Assembly (NCBI GenBank): GCA_037157565.1
Contig: JAZHRO010000073.1
Span: 92,110,001-92,174,000, forward strand
Reading direction: 5' to 3'
Origin: Thalassia testudinum
Lineage: Eukaryota; Streptophyta; Magnoliopsida; Alismatales; Hydrocharitaceae
DNA: 64,000 nt
Shown here in pieces: positions 21,421 to 31,661 of this stretch. The translations under genes were made by a program, and so were the position numbers. Each line of letters begins with the position of its first letter. The stretch's first letter is position 1. The notes beneath the pieces were generated by a model that was given only the letters and a program-made list of their open reading frames with translations, was not told the origin of the DNA and did no database searches.

Positions 21421-23634
21421 TGATTGCGCAGCAATCATAGGTCATAATTGACCTAGATTAAGCTAGAACGTAACATAAGTTAGGGAAATTTATGCACGAA
21501 TAAGGATTATCTACATCTTTATTGCTTTACTTTAGCTATGCATAAAATGATGTTATAATGTGCTAATTAAGTACATTATGTCGATTGCAGAAATAAGCTG
21601 ATCAGGAGCTGGATCTGAAGCTGGATCAGGAATAATGGGAGTTGCAGCAGAGCTGGAGCAGAAGGCTTAGATTAGATGTAGGAATAATAATGTAAGGGAG
21701 TTAAAGATTTGCTATGCTATTAAGTAGGAATAAAGTAGTAAAATGTGAAGAGCTTTGGTCCATCCTAGCCCTAGGATAGCCGAGAGAATTCCCCAAGCCT
21801 TAGACACCCTTAGATTAGGTCACAACACCCTAGGAAGCCCTAAAACCCTAGTTCCAACCCTTATCTGGACATCCAGATAAGTTGTAGGACGTCCAAGACC
21901 CTTAGCCATCTCCCACATGCCTCAAACCCACTTCTGCAGTGTTATTGGACGTCCAAACACTTTGTCAGACGTCCAATTTCTGCAGAATACCCAAAACAGA
22001 ACCCAAAATCCCTCCTGACTCTGATTGGACGTCCAGACAACAAGTCTGGACTTCTGATTTTTGATTATAAGACGTCTAAAAATATTATTAGACGTCTGAT
22101 ACTGCTCTCCAGTTCCTATTTTGAGATTTAAGCCTTGATCTTGGATCTCTAGGTCCCTAAACCCAATTCCAACCCCATAGGAACCTAAATTAAGGTGCCC
22201 TAACCCTAGTACATGACCTCTAGACCTCCCTAAGGACATAACTAGGTCCTCACTAAACCAAATTGACTTGGATCTTAGTCAATTCCATCAGCCTCTTCAA
22301 TTGGACTCATTGAGTCCAATTGAGCCTTGATCTCAACACACACTGTCCAATTGGACTCAATGAGAGTCCAATTGACCTAAACATGACTTAATTGAGTCAT
22401 TTTACTCTCAAGTAAGTTTTCACACACCCAATTAAACTTGTATTAATTTTAATTGCACTTTACCTTAGGGAATTAGGGTTTACAACCCTAATTTGAGACA
22501 TACCTTGACCTAAACCCACTAGAACCTAACCTAATCAACCTAGCCACCTAAGTTTCGACCCACACACACCCACACACACCATCCACATGAAAATATCTAC
22601 CCTAGAGTTCTGTAGAACTCTCTACCATGTGTTGTTGCCTTCGTTGCCAAAATTAGCAACCAAGAGCCATTCAATTTTTAGATCCACATTTGGTGGGTCT
22701 AAAAACCACCATCCACCCTCTCGCTCTCACTCTCCCACGAGCTCCCACCATAGGCCTCTCTAGAGAATTCCATAATTCTCTAGAGAGCTTCCCTTAGGTC
22801 TATAAAAAGACCTAAGGGGTGGCCATTTGCACCGATTCACATCCCTTGGCTCCATTCTCTTCCTTGGCAAATTCACTCCATTGGTGACATTCACGCCACC
22901 TCCACTTAGCTAGCCACTCCACCTCCACGAGCTCACTACCACCACCATGGAGGACATCACGTCGGGATGTTGGATAACTCCTCCCTCTCTCCAAGGGTCG
23001 GCCTAAGCTACATTGGCCTCCCCTCATTCTTCTCTCGACCACTCCAAGGCCATCAGGGACCACCCCTGAATGCCCTTTATCTTTCTAGATTTAATTCATT
23101 CTCTTCATAATTTTATTGCTTTTATTTACTGCTTAGTAGTGTAGTCTTACTTCTCCCCCAATGATACATGCAAAATCCCCCCATCGATTCTTGTATGCGA
23201 TCATTTTCTAGTAGCTAGGTTTAATTTTCAAGCATTTATGTACAAGCTTTCCTCAAGATTCCTTGAGCAAACAACTCCCTAATGATTGAATGAAAATGCA
23301 TTTTTATATATATATCTCTTTACGTGTTTGAAATCACCATGAGCTTATTGATTAATATTATATTTGCGTGATTCAAGTTGCCTATTTCTAACTCCTAATA
23401 TTCTCGCAACTAAGCATGTCATACTTAACTACGTAATAATAACGAACCGGCAAGTGATTCTAAACAAAGTAGAGCAATAGAAGATCGATTTCAGAGGTAA
23501 ACAAAGGCCTCCTAGAGACGAACGACCAAGACTCAAATTCTCGTTATCTTTAGAAATCATTTTTTGATGAACGTTTTTGCGCAACTATACTACGATTCCG
23601 ATGACTTTCAAATGCACGAGAACACTTCCCATCA
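21421..23634 (+). repeat. Element D 3' LTR (2214 bp)
   Basis: Starts TGATTGCGCAGCAATCA and ends cttcccatca; directly followed by aaagc. It gives the uninterrupted form of the split 5' LTR. Contains GACGTC-type repeats (21865-22105), a perfect palindrome with 13-base arms (22297-22323), the double hairpin with TATA (22756-22818) and a T/A repeat near 23300. Confidence 0.92.
22756..22818 (+). promoter_or_regulatory. TATA box in a double hairpin, D 3' LTR
   Basis: Perfect 14-base arms CTCTCTAGAGAATT and AATTCTCTAGAGAG with a 4-base spacer (22756-22787), then perfect 10-base arms CCCTTAGGTC and GACCTAAGGG around TATAAAAA (22791-22818). This is the best-preserved copy of the signal. Confidence 0.72.
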
Positions 23635-23639
23635 AAAGC
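23635..23639 (+). repeat. Right target-site duplication of element D (aaagc)
   Basis: Exact copy of 1823-1827. Downstream, the protease frame of element A continues. Confidence 0.9.
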
Positions 23640-24241
23640 GTAGAGAACAATCTGATAATAATAGGAGAGTAGTCTTGTCTGATAACACATGTACACTGAT
23701 CTTAAACAAGCTACCCCCTAAGAAGCAGGGCCCAAGAGCCCCACTGATTTCTTGCACAATAGGAAACATTACTTCTTACTGGGCCCTCCTCGACTTGGGT
23801 GCTTCCATTAATGTGATCCCCACCTTACTGCACATGGAATTGGGTCTAGGCTACTTGAAACACATTGACATAACCTTGCAGTTAGCTGATAGATCCATTA
23901 CAAAACCAAGGGGTCTTTTGGACAATGTTTTAGTCAAGGTTAATGATTTGCATTACCTTACTGATTTCATTGTCTTGGACATGGAAGCGTCAAAACAGCT
24001 CAACCACACCCGGATTATTTTGGGAAGACCTTTCTTGGCTACCACCAAGGCAAGGATTGATTATGAATTCGGAAATATGGAAATGGCCTCTGGGAATAAA
24101 ATAAATCGATTTAATATTTTCAAGGTCTCAAAGAAGGAGAAAATTAAGTTTGGTTTGATAGAGGAGCTTGGTAGAATAGAGGAGGTAATGGCCATACATA
24201 CCTTGAACAACCATTTGATGCCTAACTCAACCCAAACTTAG
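23635..24241 (+). pseudogene. Element A aspartic protease
   Basis: The frame stays open from the D insertion site to TAG at 24239-24241, about 200 codons. It holds VVLSDN, KLPPKKQGPRAPLI, the catalytic ALLDLGASINVIP (about 23788-23826), LQLADRSITKPRG, FIVLDMEA and IILGRPFLATTKARID. It is the C-terminal continuation of the gag at 385-1827, so the first codons belong before the D insertion. Relative to B and C it keeps Gln in LQLADRS, where those two have stops. After it there is no RT: the coding-like tail fades by about 24500. Confidence 0.8.
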
Positions 24242-26122
24242 GAAGAGAATCATATGGTTGTCGGTATAATTGAGGACAATGAAAACATGCAACCAACTGT
24301 AGCACCATAGGATGAAGAAGATATTCATGAAATCGAAAATTTGTTGGATGATTCATATGATCATGTTACACCCCAACAATGTCATCCTAAATTTTTAGAG
24401 TTTAAGGTTCAACGTTTGGGTGGAAATCAAGAAGATCAGGATCATTGGATTAAGCAACCAAATTGTGAGGATAAAATTTAACTTTGGGAAAAACTCTTGA
24501 AATGCTAGATATTCTAGAGTACGCACAAACCCCCAACACATCACCAAACCCTTATCATCCTTTTTCACCCAACCATTGCACAAATTCTATATCCATCCAC
24601 ACCTCCTTTGTACTAAATCAACAAAACTCCTATTAGAGACCACTTGGGCTCTCCCTGCACCACCAACTTGCCACTTTCATTGATCATCTCTTTCGCAAAC
24701 CCATTTTTACTCTCCGACACCCAAATCTAGGGGCATGGAAACTGTGTTATTGTAGCCTCAATGTTAGTTATTTTTGATTGAGGACATCACCTAGTTGAAG
24801 TCACTAAACTCAGCATGTGTAAAGGCTATTTCGAGCTGACCAAAATCTCATGGAAACTAGGTGCTATTCTTCCAGTTCTGCTCTCCTGCATGCTTTCATT
24901 TTAATAATGAGGACATTGCATTAGCTAAGCATGGGGGGTGGATATCTTATGAAATAATCTTTTGTCACTCATAACAGTAATTTCCTATTATTTTATTTAA
25001 AAAAATAAGGAAAAAAATTTAGAAGTAGGAGAAGAGAACTTAGGCATTAAGAGCCTCAAACTTTAGGATTTGATACTTTGGGACCTGACTACTTAAGACT
25101 CTTCAAGTCTTCAGGCTTAATTAGCTCGATCTCGAGTCCTTGCCAGATAATTTTATTCTAATTTGGCTAGTGAATTGGGGTGATAAGTGCACGACTTATC
25201 AACCCACCTTTGATTTGAGGGGACTTTAAGTCTAAGCATCTACACACTATTTGCACTAACTCACTTTTCGGTGGTTTCTTTAGAATTTGGTTAGCTAATG
25301 AACTTTCTAGGATGGTATGGCTGGCAAGTTGTTATGGGTAACAGCCTATTGACCGATTGTCCAGAGCCCAACTACATGGCCATACTTATTCTATTACTTT
25401 TAGGTTAATCTTAGATCAGGGAAGCCACCTACTTAGAAAAGAAGAAAAACATAGAAAATGGAGAAAATAAAAAAAAATAAAACTACATGTCACCACATGA
25501 GTATGGTTGGCAAGTTGCCATGGGTAACAGCCCATTGGTCGGTTGTCTAGAGCTCAGCTCACAAAAATGCATAATAATTCCCAAAACACTTAGGGAAGAA
25601 GCGGGCAAGTAGAATAAATCAGGGAGATATACACTAAGTTCGCCTTTATTTTGACCCCATAAAAAATAAAGTAGGGAGAAAGCTATCGTTCGAAAAGATA
25701 AACCTTGAAGCAGAAACTCTTAAGATCACCTTGGGTCATAGAAACCTGATGTCCATTTTAACGGCCGCCTAGTGAGTCTTTCACTCTTTTCACAAGATGC
25801 TTAGCCCTTAGAGTCCTTTTTGAGTCTTGGGTGGGTTGGGTAGCCGTAAAAAGTTATCTCGAAACTTTCAAACACAAAAAGATCCAAAAAAATTAGAAAA
25901 GAAGAAAAAGCAAAAAAAAAAATTATATCATTTTTTCAAATAAGTCGAGGGCTTGGGTAGTCTACATTCTGGCAGACACCCAAGCACTGTCCAGTTTTTG
26001 TAACTAGGTCTTGGGATTGAAATTTTCTAAAGCAATCAACAAATCTTGCCTAAGTAATCAAATCTTGATTCTATTTTTATACATAGCATATAGTTTAATT
26101 TTGCTAGGGACTAGTGAAAGGT
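24242..26122 (+). other. Element A post-protease tail and 3' UTR
   Basis: 24242-24480 still looks like an acidic linker with stops. The rest is non-coding. An internal polypurine tract with the lead-in aatgaggacattgcat lies at 24905-24946. Two copies of the 60-base motif are at 25313-25376 and 25499-25560 (GGCAAGTTG, then GGGTAACAGCC, then TTGTC). Poly-A-rich tracts surround them. RT, RNase H and integrase are absent and no scar is obvious. Confidence 0.6.
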
Positions 26123-26135
26123 AGGAATGAGGGTA
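26123..26135 (+). other. Element A polypurine tract
   Basis: AGGAATGAGGGTA directly precedes the 3' LTR. It is a slightly decayed form of AGGCATGGGGGTA in D, N and G. The upstream hairpin (26099-26115) is partly decayed. Confidence 0.7.
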
Positions 26136-27887
26136 TGATGTAGACATAACTATTTAGGATAAAATGCCTATTCATGCATGTTCCTAGGCTTAGATTTGTA
26201 TTTCATGTTATAAATATTGCACAGCATGCATCATCTTACATTTAGAGTAGTTGTGTATATTTTATGTTAATTACATCCTTTTTATGGCCAGAAGGGAAGG
26301 AGATTTATTTTGGGGTCTCAGAATGATGAGCCGAACGTACAGATTTGATCAGGATGATGATTGGAGTCCAACGCCTCCGAGATCATCCTAATCGGAATCT
26401 CGTATCACCTTATCCGATCTGACGAAGATCAACGACTAGGAGAGCAATGCGACATCCACATAGGCTTCGGATGAAAAATCCGACCGTACGGATGGATCTG
26501 GAGCGACGATCGTAGTCCGTCAGCACGAAAATCACCTCGATCCAAGCACCGTGGCACCCTCTGCAATAGAAAGAAGATGGATGGCCCAGATGGCTCCATG
26601 TGGTGCCATCTTGGCTACCCAAGATCAGCTATCAACGACTACTGACGGGCTCCTCATCATCTTCACCTTCAAATCCTAGCCATTGGATCATCATCCAACA
26701 GTTAGGATGCCTCCACGCCACGGCCTCAAGAACTTCTCCTTGTAACAATCCCTGGCCATAGCACATTGGCATCCAAAAGAGGGGCACGGGTTTGAATCCC
26801 TGCGGCCCCTCCAATTTGACATGGCCACGTGCATGCATAAATGCATAGCGCACAGCCAAGTGCGCGCACAAGGGTGCCGCACATAGCATAGCCGCATGCA
26901 ACAGCAACCGACGCATGCTAGCGCATGCACATGACACGGTCGCATGATGCGCGTGCTAGTAGCTGTGAGTAGGCATGTGCATGGCTGGCGTGGACCTTCA
27001 GCGACAGCTTCGATAGGTCTTTAGTGTTGCTTGCAGTGTCACTAATTACCTGTATGCACGAGGAAAGTTGCGGGCATAAGCTGTGGGGCACGGCCTTCAG
27101 CGACAACTGTAGGGGTGTTTAGTGACACTTGCAGCTGTCACTACAGCCCTATACATGAATTTCTTCCTCTTCCCTCCACTATAAAAGGACCCCTACACCT
27201 CCATTCTTCACCATCTCTACCTACTCAACTCCCACCTACTCCTAAGCTCTAGTAGCCTACCAAAGCTCCATTAGAGCTTATTCCCAAGCTCCAAAGGCCT
27301 CTTATTAGTGTAATGCTCTTATATCGCACCAAATATTCATCCTCCATCCCACCACCTTCATAAGAAGCCTTGGAGCCATCCTCCCACCTCCATTCTGGTA
27401 GAAGGTCATCTCCAGCTCCTCATCCCCATTCCGAAGCCTTGGCGAAGCATTCCTCTACCCAGCATCCTCCAACATCTCAGCTCCATCGTCCAGCACCTCA
27501 CCCTCTTCATCCAAGTTGCCACCAAGAGGCATTGTCTCACCAAACATCTGATTTGGGAGATTTCTTCTCACCTCTATCTCTTTTATGTTTTAGTATATTG
27601 TAATAGACAATTGAATGCCATTGTGAAATATCATATTTGTTCTCCACTTTGTGAAGTTATCTCGCCTATCTTTTTATTTCAAAAACACCAAAAAATTCTC
27701 AAAACCCTAAAACATGAAAAAGAAATAAAATTAAGTGCGGATTTCAATGAAAGTAAACGTCGCCTCCCTATGTTTGACCTGGGACTCCCTTGGAGTTTTG
27801 GTTATAAATTGTATTTGATAACACGTTTTGCAAGCTATAACGACGGGTTCTTGAAACCCTGATTTCTTTGCTAAAACTCGTTCATCA
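26136..27887 (+). repeat. Element A 3' LTR (1752 bp)
   Basis: Begins TGATGTAGACATAAC and ends TCGTTCATCA. Length and layout match the LTRs of N and G: near the start the conserved GACCGTACGG / GGATGAAAAATCCG block (about 26450-26500), a tggtgccatct palindrome (26588-26612), TTTAGTGACA hairpins (27010-27150), a TATA box at 27180-27188 and a late cctccctatg segment. A tRNA-like box B (GGGTTTGAATCCC) sits near 26789. Confidence 0.85.
27180..27188 (+). promoter_or_regulatory. TATA box, element A 3' LTR
   Basis: TATAAAAGG after a C-rich stretch (cttccctccac), the same context as in G and N. Core promoter of the LTR by position. Confidence 0.6.
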
Positions 27888-28158
27888 GTATTATATTGTG
27901 GTTATTTTGCACGTGCACACTTACATTATTGATTAATTGTTTAGAATGAGAACTTATGTTGAAAATAAGTTGCATTAGTTAGTATGTGCACCCATGGATA
28001 TTCCCGAACAAACGAGGACCACTCACAAGGCTAATAGGCTAATTCCTCCCTATGGACACGACCTAACTACTTTCGTCGTTAGATTTTGAGAATTAAACGT
28101 TTTGAATAGAGATTTTCTACCATGTGACTGATCGGGCGTTTTTCGCTTGAGGAAATAA
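27888..28158 (+). repeat. Element F 5' LTR, distal part
   Basis: After the end of A the sequence has the layout of an LTR 3' end (aattcctccctatgg, acgacctaac). It continues after solo LTR S1 at 30245-30299 and runs into a primer-binding site at 30302. The beginning of this LTR must lie left of the window, before element A. Confidence 0.6.
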
Positions 28159-30239
28159 TGTTGTATCAGAAAAATATGTCGTCACAATGTGTAGATCGTG
28201 GTGGAAAATCTCGAACAAAAATATTTCAATAAAACTAACCACGAAGAGTTAGGTCGTATCCACAGGGAGGAATAAACCAATAAATTCACCAATGTTTCTA
28301 ATACAGTAACCGACTACATTGTATGAGGCAAAAATGATGCCAAAATTAATTTGTCAATACGTTGTTGCATCAAATGAGAGAAAGAGAGTCTTGGATAAGC
28401 ATGCATGCGAAATAGAGAGAAAGATACGGGTGCACATGCAACTTCACTTCATATAACAAATATTAATCTTAAAATTGAACTCTTTCTATGGTCATCAAAT
28501 GTAAATATTAATAACCCCTTCACTGCAGAGAAATAGGGGACTTGCTCCCCTTTGCTCATGTGAGGAGAAGTGGCCGCAGATGGAGGAGTAGAGCTCGGAG
28601 GAGGTTGGCGTTGTCAAGAGCTTCGCATCAGAGGTCGCGCTAAGGGAAACGATGGCAGATGAGGCCAGCTGGTGGGAAGGTTGGTTGGCGACGTGGAACC
28701 TCACTGGCGATCGTGTGGTCTGTCATTGGCGGATCTGAGGGCGTGGCCATGCTTGTTAGGGTCAGTGAGTTCAATGGTGTTGATGGAGCATAGGATGGTG
28801 GCTGAAGGAGGTGCCTGTATGTGGAGGACCGGTGGTGGTGTTTGGGTTCTTTCTATCTGTGCAACAGGTGGAGAAGGTGGAAGAAGAAGAAGGAGAGGAG
28901 GCTGGCATGTGCATAGGCTAGCGACGTTGGCTACTTTGCGCTAGGGTGTGAGGCACGACCTACTGTGCGCCAATGGGTGTGGGCGCGACCGTTGGCTGTG
29001 GGCACCAACTGGAGGGAAGGAGAGACCGTGAATGGGGCCTCTACACGTGGCTTTGTGCTCGCCTAGAGCACGGTGTTGGCTTTGCATGAGGGGGTCGTGC
29101 ATGAAGGGAGTGTTGGATGGAGGTGTTGGCCCGTCATGCAAGGGCAGAGGAAGCATGTGGTGGAGAAGGGTGGTCAAGCGATCGTGGATGGAGGGCCCTA
29201 CTACTTGTGAAGAGGAAGGTGGCTGAGCCTGAGCGGTGAGAGGAAAGGACTCGGCTGCACTGATGATGATGCAATCGGTCTGAGGGTGAGTTATGTTGGT
29301 GGAGTTGCAGAATAGAATGAGAAGGAGAAGGCGATGGAGCATGGTGGTGGCCGTCAGACATCCAGGATGGGTTCCCTGATGACTTAACTGGGGGAGTAAG
29401 AATGCGGTTGAAGGTTTTGATAGTGGCTCACAGTGGCAATCGGGGGCGCAGTTGCGGTGGCTCACAGTGGCAGAGTTGGGCACACGGTCGTGAAGTCGGA
29501 GACGCAGTTGTGGGTGTCGGTGCTGTCACCACTGACCGCGGTGATGATTTGGAGTAGGCGAGATGCGGTGGTGTTCGTCAGAGGCAAGATACAGTGGTGG
29601 GAAGTCACAGTTGTTGATGATGAAGGCTCGTGGTGGTGGTGGCACACGGTGGAGGAGAGGTTGTTTCCTCCCCTTGGAGAGGAAGATGCTTGATCTGGCC
29701 TCTCGTGAGAGAGGAGATATGGGATCTCCCAGGGGGACCCATCCCTGCATGTTAAATAAGGAAAGAGAGAGTCATAGAAGGAAGGAGTCAAAGAGAGAAT
29801 ATTCGTGCTAGAGCGAGAGATTGGAGGAGAAAGAGAGGAAGGTCTTTTTTTCTCTCTTTTTTCTTTTTTCTTTCTTTCCTTTTCTCTTGCGTGGGTTCCA
29901 CTCTCCAACTGGGATGAAGAGATTTTGGGAAGAGAAAGATTCGTGAGGGAGAGAGAAGGAAGGTTTTTATTTGTTTCTTTTTTTCTTTCTTTCCTTTTCT
30001 CTTATATGACAAATTAAATCTCTAAAGATGCACTTTAAATTTAAGTATGATTTCATTCAGATTTCTCTTTCCATAATGACTCGAATTTATTTGATTAAGA
30101 TGTAAAAATGCATGGAATGATAATTGTACATCTTTATTAATTTTATCTACGCAATGAAAGATTCATATTACATTTTCATTTCGATAATAATGCACTTAGG
30201 TACTAAATTAGTCCACTAAAATGGGCCTATCATCGACCA
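28159..30239 (-). repeat. Solo LTR S1, same family as the F LTR, inverted
   Basis: Bounded by TG at 28159 and CA at 30239, with near-identical flanks aataa (28154-28158) and aatac (30240-30244). On the minus strand its last 200 bases (tattcctccctgtgg, acgacctaac) match the F LTR directly to its left, so the two form a long imperfect inverted repeat around 28159. No PBS, polypurine tract or internal region is present. Long open frames inside (for example 28941-29483) have no recognisable domain and lie in G-rich and GA-rich sequence; I do not call genes. Confidence 0.6.
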
Positions 30240-30244
30240 AATAC

Positions 30245-30299
30245 AACGATGAGACATTTTATGTTAAAATTTTTATTGAAAACGAAGATCGCCCTATTA
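30245..30299 (+). repeat. Element F 5' LTR, terminal part
   Basis: Last 55 bases of the LTR after S1, ending cgccctatta, followed by the 2-base spacer aa and the primer-binding site. The final TA is probably a decayed CA. Confidence 0.55.
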
Positions 30300-30301
30300 A
30301 A

Positions 30302-30319
30302 TGGTGCCGTTGTCGGGGA
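30302..30319 (+). other. Element F primer-binding site (tRNA-Asp)
   Basis: TGGTGCCGTTGTCGGGGA, the same site as in D and N, with two transition differences from a full complement of tRNA-Asp(GUC). It fixes F's orientation as plus. Confidence 0.8.
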
Positions 30320-30946
30320 GGAAATATACCTATTAATTTTTTTCAGTAATTTATATTATTTTTATGCTATTTCTGAAGTTTTTCTGAATTACTAACATTT
30401 ATTCTCTTTGCGTGTATAAATGAACAAACAAACACGACGAGCGTGCACAACGGAGGTGATATTTTCGGTGGACCTTGATGCCACCTGGAGGACAGCAATG
30501 GGTTCCTATGGGTCTTGATCCCACGCACATGAGGGAATACGGAGGACCAATCAGGAGGACTATTTCCCTAATTTCATTGTTAGATCTTAGTTTAGATAGA
30601 CATTAGAACTTAATTTCTATCTTGTGGACCCGTGTTGGGCATTTTTGGGAACGTGTTCCCAATAGCTTTTATTGCTTATCGTTCTTGTATGCAGGAGTGT
30701 CTTTTCGGGAGCATGTTCCCATTTTATTCAGATTATTGGTTTATTTGAATTGTTTGAACTGCACGTTAGTTAGTTAGATAAATTAGATTAGGTTTGTTTG
30801 CTTATTATCAAAAAAAAAAAATCTGAACTGCCTACTAGAAGTTACATATATATAGGGCGACCATCTAGGATTAAATGAGTAGCATCTAGTTTATCTTTAT
30901 TGCATCGCATACATTCCTGCATTGAAGAAAGATGGAGTAAGGTACG
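30320..30946 (+). other. Element F leader, first part
   Basis: Non-coding as far as I can see. It holds an inexact repeat (gggaacgtgttccca at 30648-30662 and gggagcatgttccca at 30708-30722), each palindromic. The bases gtacg at 30942-30946 are the target duplication of H. Confidence 0.45.
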
Positions 30947-31134
30947 TGATAAATGCCAATTTATCATCATTCGTTTGCATTAAAACAAACCTAGCTCTTA
31001 GGATTTTGCTTTGCAAATGGGTTTTTTGGGTTGCATTTAAGCATGCATTGCAATTTTATTATCTTTTTAATGTGTTTTTGCGAGTGTTAGGGATATACAG
31101 ATTGCCAAATCCCTAGAACCCTAGCACTCAGGAT

Positions 31135-31660
31135 GGCAACTGGTGAAGGAGAAGTTCTCACAAGTTGGAACATAGCTTAATCTAGCTCACCATAGCTGGA
31201 ATGCAGCTCACCTGGACTAGGGTTAGCTCATCTTAGCTCCATTCAGCTCATCTTAGCTGAATGGTAGCTCAAGAGAGCTTATCTTAGCTCACCTCAGCTC
31301 AGATCAACTTAGATCTTGCTCAACTTAACTGAGCCTAGCTCATCTCAGCTCCCATTAGTCCGTAAGGAGCTCTAGCTAGCTTAGCTGAGTTGACTGGAGT
31401 TCACCCCAGCTTAGGTCCAGCTACATCCAGCTCCACTCAACCTTAGCCAGCTGAAGATGACTTTATTTCAGTTTAGGAAGCTCAAGTCCAGCTCCTGGGG
31501 ATTCAGCTTAGCTTAACTCAATTGAGTTAACCTACCTTAGCTACCCTAACCAGCTTGATCCTCCCCAAGAGCACCATACCCAACTCACCTTAGCTCATTA
31601 TGGTAGAACCCAGCTTACTTTAGCTTGGCTTAGCAGCTAGTAAAGAACTAGCAAGCTAAG
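31135..31660 (+). repeat. AGCT-rich low-complexity tract in H
   Basis: Dozens of AGCT tetranucleotides in variants of tagctca, cagctca and tagctta. The same composition continues on the other side of B (39080-39320). Probably a degenerate short-repeat array in the U3 of the H family. Confidence 0.75.
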
Positions 31661-31661
31661 C
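31657..31661 (+). repeat. Left target-site duplication of element B (taagc)
   Basis: taagc directly before TGACAGCACG; repeated at 39079-39083 directly after the other LTR of B. Confidence 0.9.

Larger units (their letters stand above)
1828..23634 (+). mobile_element. Element D: Athila-lineage LTR retrotransposon, complete but decayed
   Basis: Complete element: 5' LTR, tRNA-Asp primer-binding site, leader, gag, protease, RT, RNase H, integrase, long 3' UTR, polypurine tract and 3' LTR, all on the plus strand and flanked by the duplication aaagc. With the 7.8-kb nested element N removed it is about 14.0 kb: LTRs about 2.2 kb each and an internal region of 9.6 kb. A hand comparison of about 450 bp of the two LTRs (3160-3610 against 22755-23205) gives roughly 23 differences, about 5 percent. 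No env-like ORF and no chromodomain are seen after integrase. Stops and frameshifts make it non-functional. Confidence 0.92.
385..27887 (+). mobile_element. Element A: gag-protease LTR retrotransposon, host of D and N
   Basis: Its visible parts are a gag fragment (385-1827), a protease segment (23635-24241), a non-coding 3' region with two polypurine tracts, and a 3' LTR (26136-27887). Its 5' LTR is left of the window. Continuity across D is shown by the 5-bp duplication aaagc on both sides of D and by the reading frame, which runs on at the empty site. After the protease there is no RT, RNase H or integrase before the 3' UTR, so it resembles the non-autonomous elements known in plants as TR-GAG. 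It is inserted in the 5' LTR of outer element F; the flank 27888-27892 (gtatt) should be its target duplication, but the partner is off-window. Confidence 0.75.

Noticed and set aside
28941..29483. Long open frame (180 codons, minus) in S1
   Set aside because: His/Pro/Ser-rich low-complexity translation, no domain, overlapping open frames on both strands, and it lies inside a solo LTR.
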